From contig CAUAFG010000008.1 of assembly GCA_958428235.1 (NCBI GenBank), positions 41,550 to 105,549 on the forward strand: a DNA stretch of 64,000 nt, written 5' to 3'. A program made the position numbers and the translations under genes. The DNA comes from Faeciplasma sp900553675. Its GTDB lineage: Bacteria; Bacillota; Clostridia; Oscillospirales; Ruminococcaceae. The notes beneath the pieces are model-generated. The model was given only the letters and a program-made list of their open reading frames with translations. It was not told the DNA's origin and made no database searches. Of the stretch, positions 6,899 through 16,572 are shown piece by piece (positions within the stretch are counted from its first letter, which is position 1; each line of letters starts with the position of its first letter).

Positions 6899-8881
6899 TC
6901 AGTTCTGCGGAGGCTCCGGAGGACGATTATTGTCATCTTGCGCGCCTCCGGGGAATCCGCCCATAGGCTTTCCTTCTCCGTGGAATCCGCCGTTCATGCC
7001 AGGCTGTCCGAACTGCTGACCGCCCATCGAGCCGCCCATGCCCACCTGACCGTATGCGCTCAGATAATCGTCTACGGTGAGCATTATGCTGTCCCCGCCG
7101 GAGTATTTGCCGCCGGTATATACGCAGTCAAGGTTCTCTCCGCCGGAATACTTTCCACCATATGAGACGGTGTATTCCTTTCCGGTAACCAACATCGGTG
7201 ACGAGAAGATAACATTCTCGGCTATATTCTCGGTAATGAATGTAAAGCTTTCGCCGTTGCCGGAGATATTGATATACTTATCCGATTCCACAGTTTTGTC
7301 AAACGTTACGGAAATGCAGTTCTGAGTGAGATTATCCGGCGCCTGAGCCATATTTTTAGCACCGTATGCCAACAGCGTTCCACCTGTAAGGTAGAAGTCT
7401 CCATTATAATCAATAGCTCCGTCAGCACCGGACGACGGTCCTGCAATAATCAACGTGCCGCCGGAAAGATAGATGTTTCCGTTTGAGTCCATACCGTCGC
7501 CATCGGCGTTGACATAAACATATCCACCAGAGATATTTATGGAGTTATTGCCGTTTGCGGCAAATCCAGCGCCCGCACCGTCAAAGCCCTGCTGGTCTGA
7601 GCCGCCAGCGGCGTTTATACCATCGGATTTTGAGTTTACATACACTATTCCTCCTGAGATGTCTACCGACATACCCTCAAGACCTTCGCGGCACATGGTT
7701 ACAACTACCGTTCCGCCGGAAACATTGATTGCGCTGTCGGAGTGAAGCGCGTCGTCTCCGGTAAGAATATTTATAACTCCCCCACTTACAGAGAGGTTTC
7801 CTGCGACATTAAAGGCATCATCTGCGCAGTCGAAATACGCTGCCCCGCCCTTAAAGTCGGCATAGCCCTGATTGCACTTTACGCCCTTCTGGCTTCCGTT
7901 TGCCTCGGCAAATGCACCTCCGCCGGTTTTCACAACCATGGAGCAATTGTCTACTGTAAGTCCGGTTTCTACCTGTATACCGTCCCCGCCGGCAGTTACA
8001 TTTATATTGGAATCCGTAAACATCGCGTAACCCAGCGCAGGATCCTTATCCTGAGTTGAACGAAGACCGTCGTTGCCGGCAGTGACGTTTACTGTTGAAT
8101 TTTGAATTGTCAGGCTGTCCTTACCGTTTATGCCGTTATTCTTGGCATCGACATTTACTGTGGTGTTGATAATTTTAAGGGTGTCCTTTCCGATGATTCC
8201 GGATGCATAATTACCCTTTGCGGTTATTGTTCCGGTTCCGCGGATAATAAGGTCTGCCTTGCTGAAGATTGCTGCATTAGGCTCGCTTTCTACTGAATCG
8301 CAGAAGTCAAGGCTGAAATCATAATCGGTTCCGTCTGTAAACACATTTTCGGTCTTGCCATTTGCGATAAGTGTGACGCTTGAAGCCTTATAAACATAAA
8401 GCGGCGAGCTGTTCGCACAGGTGATGTTAACGCCGTTCAGGATAAGCACAACATCCTCGCCCTTGGCGTTTACAACCACTCTGCCGTTTGTAAGGGTTCC
8501 CGAAAGCTCGTACACGCCGCTGCGGTTGATGAGCACATATCCGCCGTCCGCCTGTGCGCCCGCGCCTTCAACAGAAGCCTCAGCACCGTTGAAGGTAATT
8601 TTGGTAGTACCGGTTTCGTTGACCTCCTGCACGGGAGACGTCGCGTCAGGCATGGCACTTTCATCTAAAAGAATCTTATAGGTCGAACTGTCGGCAGGTG
8701 TAAGCTCGTCAAGATTCGCAACGGGATTATTTCCGCCGGGGTTGTCGCCGTTGGTTTTGCCACCCTTATCCCCCTTTGTGACAAGGTATACCGCCAGAAT
8801 TATGATGACAGCCAAAAGCAGTATTGCTATAAGCGCTTTCAAATTATTGTTTTTTCTTTTTCTTCCACCGCTTGACTTCAT
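6899..8881 (-). CDS. Membrane-anchored beta-helix carbohydrate-binding protein (Cthe_2159 family)
   Basis: The 660-residue protein has a short basic cytoplasmic N-terminus and one membrane helix (residues 14-35). After a Gly/Asn/Pro linker comes a long repeat region of parallel beta-helix character, rich in N/D/G turns such as DGLRS, DGIQ, DALHSD, DGMDSN. This matches the family typified by Cthe_2159 (PF14262), whose founding member binds acidic polysaccharide and cellulose. The C-terminal 50 residues are a low-complexity Gly/Met/Gln/Pro tail ending in PPEPPQN, probably wall-spanning or exposed (inference). It has its own promoter and no close operon partner. Confidence 0.8.
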   Translation of the reverse strand: MKSSGGRKRKNNNLKALIAILLLAVIIILAVYLVTKGDKGGKTNGDNPGGNNPVANLDELTPADSSTYKILLDESAMPDATSPVQEVNETGTTKITFNGAEASVEGAGAQADGGYVLINRSGVYELSGTLTNGRVVVNAKGEDVVLILNGVNITCANSSPLYVYKASSVTLIANGKTENVFTDGTDYDFSLDFCDSVESEPNAAIFSKADLIIRGTGTITAKGNYASGIIGKDTLKIINTTVNVDAKNNGINGKDSLTIQNSTVNVTAGNDGLRSTQDKDPALGYAMFTDSNINVTAGGDGIQVETGLTVDNCSMVVKTGGGAFAEANGSQKGVKCNQGYADFKGGAAYFDCADDAFNVAGNLSVSGGVINILTGDDALHSDSAINVSGGTVVVTMCREGLEGMSVDISGGIVYVNSKSDGINAAGGSDQQGFDGAGAGFAANGNNSINISGGYVYVNADGDGMDSNGNIYLSGGTLIIAGPSSGADGAIDYNGDFYLTGGTLLAYGAKNMAQAPDNLTQNCISVTFDKTVESDKYINISGNGESFTFITENIAENVIFSSPMLVTGKEYTVSYGGKYSGGENLDCVYTGGKYSGGDSIMLTVDDYLSAYGQVGMGGSMGGQQFGQPGMNGGFHGEGKPMGGFPGGAQDDNNRPPEPPQN

Positions 8882-8951
8882 AATATTATTACTTTCGTCC
8901 TACAAAAATATAGAACGCTCCTTTCCGAAAATATCCGATTGAATTATTCTA

Positions 8952-8980
8952 ATTATACAGTCAAAAAATTGCGCAGTCAA
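8952..8980 (-). promoter_or_regulatory. Promoter of the beta-helix protein gene
   Basis: Minus-strand TTGACT (8980-8975), 17-bp spacer, TATAAT (8957-8952). The start codon lies 70 nt further on, behind AAAGGAG. Confidence 0.75.
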
Positions 8981-9011
8981 TTACATACATCAAAAATTAA
9001 TGAAATATTAA

Positions 9012-10111
9012 TCAAACCAACACATCCTGCGCTGTAGACTCAATGCGGTTCTTGCCGTTCTTCTTTGCTTTATAAAGATTATTGTCGGCTATGCTTATTA
9101 TCCTGCTGAATTCATCCTGATTGACTTTTTTGCCAACGCTGCAAACGCCTATGCTGATTGTTACTCTTATCATTCTGCCATCTATCAGGATATCTGCGTT
9201 TTCAACTGCCCTTCGCAAGCCATCAGCATATTCGCAGTAATCTGCTTCATTACATACAAATACTATAAATTCCTCACTGCCCCACCGAGCGATTATCGAA
9301 TCAGCACCGGACGATGAACTTAGTACATAAGCCACCTTGCTGAGAACAGCGTCGCCCACAACATGACCGTATTTATCGTTTACCGATTTGAAATTGTCAA
9401 TATCAATAATCATAAGAGCTGAATCATTCGGATTTACATTTAAAAGCTGGCGTTAAGAGCCTCATAAAAACCGTATCTGTTCAGTATTCCTGTAAGCTCG
9501 TCATGACGGTAAAGATATTCGTACTTCTTTTCAAGGCTTGCAAGCTGCTTGCGGGTTTCCGAACGACTGGTTTCAATGAACAGCGTGATTATATAAAAAG
9601 CAACATAAACAAACGGAAATCTGAGCATAAACTCTTTGGTATATTCATACATCAGGACAGATCTTCCAAGCGGAGTCCAGAAAAAGAATATCTCCATTGC
9701 AAATGCTGTTGCGGAAAAAATAGTGCCTTTTTTAGTGCCGAATATGAGCAGAGCAAATGAAGGGATAAGACATATCCACTGTGCGCTGAAGCCGTTAGGG
9801 ATTCCGGAAATGAAAAAGAATGCTATCAAAGCAAGAGTTTCAACCTCAAACAGCACCATCAGCCAAGTTTTTATACTGCCGGTGCGCAGACATAATATTA
9901 TATTCAAAACACACACCAGGCTGAAAACAAAGGTTACAGTCATAAGCACATATTCAGCCGTGAAGATATTAATAACAGTCATAAATAAAGCAACAAGCGC
10001 CAAAAGACCGTTAAGCCAGCGGAACATCATGTTCCTCATTGTGATTTCATTTACAACAATCAAGCGCAGTCTGCTAAAAATTTCATTATATTTGGTTCTA
10101 AACCATTCCAT
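9012..10111 (-). pseudogene. Membrane GGDEF protein, split by a one-base frameshift
   Basis: Two abutting reading frames make one diguanylate cyclase-like protein. The first (10111 to 9440) has five or six hydrophobic segments and runs into the GGDEF start (DELTGILNRYGFYEAL). The second resumes at about 9435 with the NPNDSALMIIDIDNFK segment. Adding one T to the T4 run at about 9440-9443 restores a 366-codon frame. The signature motif is GSEEF, with Ser for the second Gly, so activity is uncertain even if intact. Start ATG 10111 is preferred because AAAAGGGAAG precedes it. It is the last gene of the leftward recJ-relA unit. Real decay and a homopolymer sequencing error are equally possible. 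Confidence 0.8.
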
Positions 10112-10150
10112 TTTTTCGCTTCCCTTTTGTGACATTCTACATATATTACT

Positions 10151-11431
10151 TTACAGATGCAGTTCTTTTTCAAGTACATCCGCAAAGCTTTGAATATCCG
10201 GTCCGAGTCCTGCAGTAAAATCAAGTATTTCCTGATTTTCAAGATAATCCACCGGAGACATGCGCACCTTTAATGCGATTTCAAGAGCGCTTCTGACCGG
10301 ACACAGGTTATTATCCAACGCCCACCTGCCGGCAGCAGTTTTGGCTATTACCTTTCTGTATCGCAGAGTATAAATACCGCGCGCGATATCCAAAAGCCAG
10401 CCGAAGGAATAAAAACTTCTATCAGTCGTCTGAGCGTACTTACGGATAGCTTCATAGTGTTTTTTGATGTCCCGATAAAAATCAGCATATTCCGGCGCTT
10501 TCAGGTGACAGCGGATATCCTCACCGTAAAGAAGCTTTCCGCTTTCCTTAAGCTCAGACAAGCCAAAGCTGTCAAACAGATATGCGTCCGTTATCCTCTG
10601 TCCGCTTGTTCCCCAATAAACCACGCAATCCGGCTCTTTGGAGATAAATGCTGCAAGCGTTAGCATTCCGCCCTCAAACGAGCAGTAATAGGGATTGTCC
10701 GGCTCTGCTTTCAAAAGCTTTTGCCTCAGAGTAACAAGCTTTTCCGCCTGACTTGAAGAAATGCGCTTTTTAGTAAGCGCAAGAATGTCAATATCGCTCC
10801 ATCCAAGTCTGAAATCGTTCAGAACCGACGAACCGTAAAGATAAATCGACGGCTGATTATCTGCAAGTACCCCGCTGATTGCCTCTGTCATTCTGCGTAT
10901 AGCTTTCTGTCGGAAGTACTGCTCTTTTGTGATAAGCAGTTCAATAATGCCGTTTTCCTTGCGATATTCTGTGAATCCAGCCGAAAGATGGGTTTTTGCC
11001 GCCGCAGTGCGCTCCTCTTCAAAGTCATTATGTACAGCTTCAGCGTTCATATCCTCAAAAGCGCGCTGTAAAAGCAGCCAAAGTGCTTCGCCGGAATAGC
11101 CCTTTCCGCGATACTTAGCTTCAATAACGATACCCATCTCATACCGGTTGTCATCTTTGCTTTTATGAACGTTGACTTCGCCGATAAATTCACCGTCCGA
11201 TTTCCGAACGACATAGGCATAAAATCGCTCAGGCTCATTACCAACGAAATAATCATACCAATCCGCCCATTTCTGTTCAGGAAAGGCTATACACCCTGTT
11301 TCTTTGTCGTAACCGTCAAAATCAATATTATAGCCCTTGTTATAGCTCATAGTATCGGGGTCATTCATAATTTTTTGGCGATACCAAAGCTCGCTATATT
11401 CAGGGATATGCAGTTTTAAGGCTTCATTCAA
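10151..11431 (-). CDS. GNAT acetyltransferase fused to an aminoglycoside-type nucleotidyltransferase
   Basis: The 426-residue protein joins two modification enzymes. Residues 1-175 form a GNAT domain with the acetyl-CoA loop KYRGKGYSG (106-114). Residues 185-426 resemble ANT(3'')/ANT(9)-like adenylyltransferases: GSS at 200-202 followed by the metal-binding D213 and D215 in WSDIDIL, then an alpha-helical C-terminal domain. Each domain type can inactivate aminoglycosides or related compounds, but resistance is not shown by sequence alone and housekeeping substrates are possible. It sits between two GGDEF genes in the recJ-relA unit, 45 nt after one and 40 nt before the other. Confidence 0.8.
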   Translation of the reverse strand: MNEALKLHIPEYSELWYRQKIMNDPDTMSYNKGYNIDFDGYDKETGCIAFPEQKWADWYDYFVGNEPERFYAYVVRKSDGEFIGEVNVHKSKDDNRYEMGIVIEAKYRGKGYSGEALWLLLQRAFEDMNAEAVHNDFEEERTAAAKTHLSAGFTEYRKENGIIELLITKEQYFRQKAIRRMTEAISGVLADNQPSIYLYGSSVLNDFRLGWSDIDILALTKKRISSSQAEKLVTLRQKLLKAEPDNPYYCSFEGGMLTLAAFISKEPDCVVYWGTSGQRITDAYLFDSFGLSELKESGKLLYGEDIRCHLKAPEYADFYRDIKKHYEAIRKYAQTTDRSFYSFGWLLDIARGIYTLRYRKVIAKTAAGRWALDNNLCPVRSALEIALKVRMSPVDYLENQEILDFTAGLGPDIQSFADVLEKELHL

Positions 11432-11476
11432 GCTTGAATCATCCTTTCATGCAATCAATTTTGCAGGATATTATCT

Positions 11477-12610
11477 TTAAAATGACTTTTTGGTTTTATT
11501 TTCATACATCATAGCGTCCGCTCTTGTAAATGCACGATTTACTGCATTATCCTCCGACCTGTCAACAAACGAATAACCGTATGATACGCTGAACGGCGGC
11601 TCACCGTTCTGAACACCGTCCAGAGCTTTGAGCTTTTCAATAATTTCATCCTTGCCAATACCTATAACTATTGCCGAAAATTCATCGCCTCCGACGCGAT
11701 ACACAGTACTTTCATCACCTGAAAAGCATGACGTCAGATATTTTGCAGCACGTCTTAAAGCTTCATCACCAGCGTCATGACCGCAGGTGTCATTGATTGC
11801 CTTGAAGTTATCCATATCCATCATAATAATGGCAACCTTTTCTTTGCAGTCGTTTGCGCGCTCTAACTCGTGAACCTTTTCCATATACGCCATCCTGTTC
11901 GGAATTTCAGTTAACGCGTCGATATAAGCCATTTTAAACCATTTCTGCTGCTCCTTCAGCTGAAGGCTTTGTCTGTACACCTTTTCGGTTGTGGTGATGC
12001 TTGTAATAAACACGGTGTAAAACGACAAAACCATCAAGGACATCACCAGATAAGGAATGAAATACTCGGGGCGTTCAATCAACGGTCTGGGATAGGCGGC
12101 AAGAAAAATCAGCACGATATATATAAATGCCGCAGAAAAAGTTAGGCGTTTCCAACCGGTGTTTATATATTCCAGCAGCTCGCGGTATCTTTCAAAATAG
12201 GGCTTTCCCTTTTTGTATATGAATACAAACGCAATCAGCATCAGCACTATTGCCGCAATTCCTCCAACTTTACCGAAAACAATTCCGACATAGCGGGTTA
12301 TATATCCCACAATCAGCGACACCGTGTCCACAAAGCAGAAGGTAAGAAAAAAGCGGGCGTCCCTATACTTGCTCAGAGCAAAGAAAAGAACCAGACTTGG
12401 CAGTGTCATGCACACAAGCGCAGAAACAGACACAGCCCAATTCAAAATGAAAACGGCAACGGTATAGAACGCGACTATAACGGCGCATCCGGCATAAAGT
12501 ATTTTGCGGCTGCGCGATTGTCTGCCGCGCAGAACCGTCATCTGAGTGTAAAGCAAAAGATCAAAAATTATTACGCAGAGATCATTTGCAAGCTCAATCC
12601 ATTTTTCCAT
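11477..12610 (-). CDS. Diguanylate cyclase with membrane sensor region
   Basis: The 377-residue protein has about seven hydrophobic segments in residues 8-205, then a GGDEF domain with canonical VGGDEF at 306-311 and MDMDNFKAINDTCGHDAGD upstream. It should make c-di-GMP at the membrane. No RxxD inhibitory site is evident five residues before the motif. The frame opens at 12640, but the ATG at 12610 is chosen because AAAGGTGG lies just before it. It is 39 nt downstream of a hypothetical gene in the recJ-relA unit. Confidence 0.88.
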   Translation of the reverse strand: MEKWIELANDLCVIIFDLLLYTQMTVLRGRQSRSRKILYAGCAVIVAFYTVAVFILNWAVSVSALVCMTLPSLVLFFALSKYRDARFFLTFCFVDTVSLIVGYITRYVGIVFGKVGGIAAIVLMLIAFVFIYKKGKPYFERYRELLEYINTGWKRLTFSAAFIYIVLIFLAAYPRPLIERPEYFIPYLVMSLMVLSFYTVFITSITTTEKVYRQSLQLKEQQKWFKMAYIDALTEIPNRMAYMEKVHELERANDCKEKVAIIMMDMDNFKAINDTCGHDAGDEALRRAAKYLTSCFSGDESTVYRVGGDEFSAIVIGIGKDEIIEKLKALDGVQNGEPPFSVSYGYSFVDRSEDNAVNRAFTRADAMMYENKTKKSF

Positions 12611-12649
12611 TCTTATTCCACCTTTCTTTGCCATAAGCAAGCTACACGA

Positions 12650-13057
12650 TCACAAAACTTCCTTCGTATGAATTTTTATATTTTGAAATTGGTTTTTAAC
12701 AGCTATCTGAAAATCATCCTCATAAATGATTTCTCCGGGGATATCCTCAGTCGCGGAAATGTACAGCTTAAGCCCATATTTTGCCGCCATTCTGCGGTAA
12801 AAGCCCATTTCGTTCCAGATGCGGTTTCCCTCCTCAGTGTCCTTGAACCACGTTATTGCTTTATCGGGATTACCGTTATCATAATATGGCGGAACAGGCA
12901 GGACTTCTTCAAAATACTTATGGTTTCTTTGGAATTCAGCTTCCTCTTCATCAGTCAGAAGCTTTGCTTCCGACAGCTTACAGATGGCTATAAATATCCC
13001 TCTGGGCTGCTGTGTCATATAAGCTATATCTGATGTGTGCACTCTGTAATATTTCAT
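12650..13057 (-). CDS. Hypothetical protein, 135 residues
   Basis: I do not recognise this family. The product is soluble, rich in aromatic and charged residues, and begins MKYYRVHTSDIAYMTQQPRG. No signal peptide, membrane helix or catalytic motif is visible. Cysteine is limited to one residue (CKLSEAK). It lies 31 nt after rlmD and 39 nt before the GGDEF gene, so it is co-transcribed with them. A stand-alone role in nucleic acid or metabolite binding cannot be argued from sequence. Confidence 0.7.
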   Translation of the reverse strand: MKYYRVHTSDIAYMTQQPRGIFIAICKLSEAKLLTDEEEAEFQRNHKYFEEVLPVPPYYDNGNPDKAITWFKDTEEGNRIWNEMGFYRRMAAKYGLKLYISATEDIPGEIIYEDDFQIAVKNQFQNIKIHTKEVL

Positions 13058-13088
13058 TTATGTTTGTCTCCTGTGGTGCCGACTGATT

Positions 13089-14438
13089 TCATGATTGTCT
13101 GGATAGAAGGCATACGGTCTCAACGTGTCCCGTCCGCGGAAACATATCCATGGGCTTATACTTCACCAACTCATATCCGTTATCGCAAAGATACCTTGCA
13201 TCCCGTGCGGCTGTTGCGTGGTTGCAGGATATATACACGATTTTCTTTGGCGACATACGAAGCATGGCGTTAAGCGTATTGCCATCGCAACCCTTTCTTG
13301 GCGGATCTACTATAATAACATCAGGAGAGGTTCCTCTGTCAACGAGCATTTCTGAAATCCTTCCTGCATCGCCGCAAATGAACTCTGCGTTTTTGACATT
13401 ATTTCGCTTGGCATTTGACTTCGCGTTCTCTATAGCCTGAGGAACCGATTCCACTCCTATAAGCGACTTTACCCTGTCCGCCATAGAAAGCCCGACGGTG
13501 CCTATACCGCAGTAAAGGTCAAGCAAGGTTTCGTTTCCGGAAAAATCAGCATATTCCGCAGCTGTCTTGTATACATCCTCGGCAGCAGGAGTGTTCACCT
13601 GATAAAAAGAATGGGGCGAAATAACTACGCTTTTGCCGCACATATCATCCATAATATAGCCGTCACCGTAAAGGCAAATATCTTTACGTCCAAGAATTAC
13701 ATTGGTCTTATCAGGGTTTATATTCAGAACTACCGACTTAATCTGCGGAAAACGCGCGGTAAGAATCGAAATAAGCCCATCAAACGCGTGCGAAGGCTTT
13801 GCTACAACGAGTGTAAGAATTATTTCAGAGCTATGATGTCCCATTCGCAGATATATATGCCTTAAAAGACCGTTTTGCGCGGCTTCGTCATAAGCAGATA
13901 TTGAATTGCTGTTGACATACTCCATGATGGCTTTTGAAATTTCAGTGAATATTTCAGGCTGAATCAAACAATCTTCAAGCCATATTACCCTGTGCGAACG
14001 CGCAGAGAAGAATCCGAAGTAGGCGCTTTCGCCGTCAGATGTAACCGGAAGCTGTGATTTATTCCTGTAACGGTTACAAGCTTTACAGCCTTGTATGGGC
14101 TCAGGCAGTATATTAAACTTACCTATCCGCATAAACGAATCGCGGACAAAGCCTTCCTTTGCTCTCAGCTCGGCTTCATAGCTGATGTGTCTGAAAACGC
14201 ATCCACCGCATTTTGAATATGCAGGACAATCCGGCCCGATTCTGTCGGAAGATGGAGTGATTATCTCATCTATTATTCCATAGGCATAGCACTTAAGCAC
14301 CTTTACGATTTTACAGCGGATAACGTCACCGACAGCGGTAAGCGGCACGAATACAGCCATACCCTCATATCTTCCGACGCCGTTGCCTTCGTTTGTGAGG
14401 GATGATATTTCAAGCTCTACAACATCGTTTTTATTCAT
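13089..14438 (-). CDS. rlmD: 23S rRNA (uracil-5-)-methyltransferase, RumA/RlmD type
   Basis: The 449-residue protein has an N-terminal TRAM RNA-binding domain (1-60), an iron-sulfur cluster site with C71, C77 and C80 (CPAYSKCGGC), the SAM motif LLDLYCGIGTVGLSMA, and the catalytic region IVDPPRKGCD followed by VYISCN. It methylates a uridine in 23S rRNA; which position (1939 or 747) cannot be fixed from sequence. A GTG at 14453 extends the frame by 5 codons, but ATG 14438 has GGGTGA upstream and overlaps the hemZ stop by 8 nt, implying coupling. Confidence 0.9.
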   Translation of the reverse strand: MNKNDVVELEISSLTNEGNGVGRYEGMAVFVPLTAVGDVIRCKIVKVLKCYAYGIIDEIITPSSDRIGPDCPAYSKCGGCVFRHISYEAELRAKEGFVRDSFMRIGKFNILPEPIQGCKACNRYRNKSQLPVTSDGESAYFGFFSARSHRVIWLEDCLIQPEIFTEISKAIMEYVNSNSISAYDEAAQNGLLRHIYLRMGHHSSEIILTLVVAKPSHAFDGLISILTARFPQIKSVVLNINPDKTNVILGRKDICLYGDGYIMDDMCGKSVVISPHSFYQVNTPAAEDVYKTAAEYADFSGNETLLDLYCGIGTVGLSMADRVKSLIGVESVPQAIENAKSNAKRNNVKNAEFICGDAGRISEMLVDRGTSPDVIIVDPPRKGCDGNTLNAMLRMSPKKIVYISCNHATAARDARYLCDNGYELVKYKPMDMFPRTGHVETVCLLSRQS

Positions 14439-15918
14439 CGGCTTCACCCGCACTCAGTAGAAGCTTTGCAGCCTCTTCCTTTCTTGCAAGAACCGTATCA
14501 AAATGCTTTATGTATTCAAGCGGATATTTCGGATTGAAGAAACGCTCAAAGCCGCCGTCAATTATCTTTGTTGTTCCTCCGGCACCCACAGCAATTATCG
14601 TCTGCACCTCTTCCATTATGTTGACGTTGTAAATTCCGCCAAGACCCGGCTTTGTCCAGCCGATGTTTTCCTGATTGCCGAGCTGATTTTTCTGACGATA
14701 GAGATAATACGGCTCGTAGCCCGACTCAAACAGTCTTTCTGTCGCATATTTTATCATATTTTCGGCAAGCTCATCATCTGATATTTGCCTTGTCTGCATA
14801 AGGTCGGATGCACGCTTTATCGAAAGTGCATGGATGGTTATATTTTCAGGCTGTAAAGCTATAATGCTTTCCACGGTTTCCTTGAAGCCGTTATATGTAT
14901 CGGTGGGAAGACCGGCTATCAAATCGACATTCACCGCCTTGTAGCCAATGGTTTTGGCAAGCTTATAGCTATCAAAAAACTGCTCAGCCGTGTGTGCTCT
15001 GCCGATTTCCTTTAAAACGCTGTCATGAATCGTCTGGGGATTTACGCTTATTCTGTCTCCACCGTTGTTTTTGATTACGTTCAGCTTTTCAATAGTGACT
15101 GTATCGGGACGTCCGGCTTCGACTGTGTATTCGCGCAGATGACTTGTATCAAAACATTCCGCGATTGTTTTCATTATTCTTTCAAGGTCACTCGCTTCTA
15201 AGGATGTGGGTGTGCCGCCGCCGAAATAAACGGTATCAAGCGTAAAGCCTGAATCCTTTACAAGATTTGCAGTATATCTGATTTCCTCGCAGAGCTTGTC
15301 CACGTATTCAGGCATGAGCTTTTTAAAGCTCGAAATGGTCTGCGAAACAAACGAGCAGTATGCACACCTTGTCGGGCAGAACGGTATGGAAACATACAGG
15401 CTGAACGACTTTTTTGGCATAGCCGAAATTATTTTGTCCTGATTTAATGCGGTCTTATAGCCGATATTTATTTTTTCGTCGGTCATAAGATACTCCGTTT
15501 CAAGTCGGAGCTTTATTTCATCATAGCTAAGTCCGGAGCTTCTGAGCTTGTTTATAAGCTTTACGGGGCGAACACCGGTTAGTATTCCCCATTCGGGATA
15601 TTTGCCGGTCAGCTTAACAAGACATTTGAAAAGAAGCCTTCCCAAGCGGAACTCGCAGTCGTTTTCGTAATCGTCCTCATCCCGCGGTACGCGCTCTTTT
15701 TCTATTGCTCCCCTGCCGTTCACGCTTGCAAACACGCTGAGCATGGAGTTTTTAACGCCCTCTATCCGACAGATGAAGGCATAGTCACCCTGTGGTTTCT
15801 GCTCGGCTTGCGGCGTATCATCAAGAAAAATAAAGTTGAAGCCCTCGACGGGAAAGAACAGCTTGCATACCGCTTCAAGCTCGTATTTAAAGCTGTTTCC
15901 GGAAAATATCAGAGTCAT
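14431..15918 (-). CDS. hemZ: Radical SAM coproporphyrinogen III oxidase-like protein HemZ
   Basis: The 495-residue protein has a radical SAM core with CxxxCxxC (FCPTRCAYCSF, near residue 175) and an N-terminal extension of about 160 residues typical of HemZ rather than HemN. It shows the family stretches TVYFGGGTPTSL and GLGGIYN. HemZ is annotated as an oxygen-independent coproporphyrinogen dehydrogenase, but many clostridial members occur without a full heme pathway and no heme genes are near, so the real reaction is open. It follows the MBL hydrolase gene by 24 nt. Confidence 0.88.
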   Translation of the reverse strand: MTLIFSGNSFKYELEAVCKLFFPVEGFNFIFLDDTPQAEQKPQGDYAFICRIEGVKNSMLSVFASVNGRGAIEKERVPRDEDDYENDCEFRLGRLLFKCLVKLTGKYPEWGILTGVRPVKLINKLRSSGLSYDEIKLRLETEYLMTDEKINIGYKTALNQDKIISAMPKKSFSLYVSIPFCPTRCAYCSFVSQTISSFKKLMPEYVDKLCEEIRYTANLVKDSGFTLDTVYFGGGTPTSLEASDLERIMKTIAECFDTSHLREYTVEAGRPDTVTIEKLNVIKNNGGDRISVNPQTIHDSVLKEIGRAHTAEQFFDSYKLAKTIGYKAVNVDLIAGLPTDTYNGFKETVESIIALQPENITIHALSIKRASDLMQTRQISDDELAENMIKYATERLFESGYEPYYLYRQKNQLGNQENIGWTKPGLGGIYNVNIMEEVQTIIAVGAGGTTKIIDGGFERFFNPKYPLEYIKHFDTVLARKEEAAKLLLSAGEADE

Positions 15919-15942
15919 ATTATGCTGTTCCTTTCGGAAATT

Positions 15943-16572
15943 TTATTTGAGCTTTGCTTTTAAGCCTTGCAGATAAGGGCTGAACATAAGCTCGTCGTAA
16001 AGGTCGGAAGCTTCACCGTGTCCGGGAAGTATTTTATAGTTCTTGCCCAGAGCATAAAGCTTTCCTATCGAATCGATTATTCCGTGATAGCAGCTCCAGC
16101 CGAAATCTCTGCCTATGCTGCCGTTGAAAAGAGTATCTCCGGTGAAAATAACGTCTTCATGCACAAAGCAGACCGAGCCAGGGGTGTGACCAGGAGTTGT
16201 TATTACACTGAATTTCATTCCTGCTATTTCAAGCTCGTCTCCATCTTTAAAGGTTTGTGCTTCGGCGCAGGGACAGAACGGTATAGAGAAATAATCCGCA
16301 AGGCTATGGCGCGAATCGGTAAGCATAGACTTATCATCCACCGAAACGAACACCTTGCAGCCGGTGGCTTTTCTCAGTTCCTCTGCCGCCGACATATGGT
16401 CAACGTGACCGTGAGTCAACAAAATCGCGCATAGCTTTTTGCCGTTAAGCTCTGAAAGTATACCGTCCGCGTCAAACGGAGCATCTATTAAAACGGCGTT
16501 TTCCCCGGAAATAATCGCATAACAATTAGAAGCAAAGTCGCTGTAATCGTGAATGAGCTTAATATCCGTCAT
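15943..16572 (-). CDS. MBL-fold metallohydrolase, glyoxalase II-like
   Basis: The 209-residue protein has the metallo-beta-lactamase zinc motif HxHxDH (LTHGHVDHMSA). Later metal ligands are H in TTPGHTPGSVCF, D in FTGDTLF and H in ILPGHG. It belongs to the short YcbL-type group, which may hydrolyse thioesters such as S-lactoylglutathione analogues; the substrate is not determined. Its ATG overlaps the relA stop by 4 nt, an arrangement (relA-MBL) frequent in Clostridia. Confidence 0.9.
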   Translation of the reverse strand: MTDIKLIHDYSDFASNCYAIISGENAVLIDAPFDADGILSELNGKKLCAILLTHGHVDHMSAAEELRKATGCKVFVSVDDKSMLTDSRHSLADYFSIPFCPCAEAQTFKDGDELEIAGMKFSVITTPGHTPGSVCFVHEDVIFTGDTLFNGSIGRDFGWSCYHGIIDSIGKLYALGKNYKILPGHGEASDLYDELMFSPYLQGLKAKLK

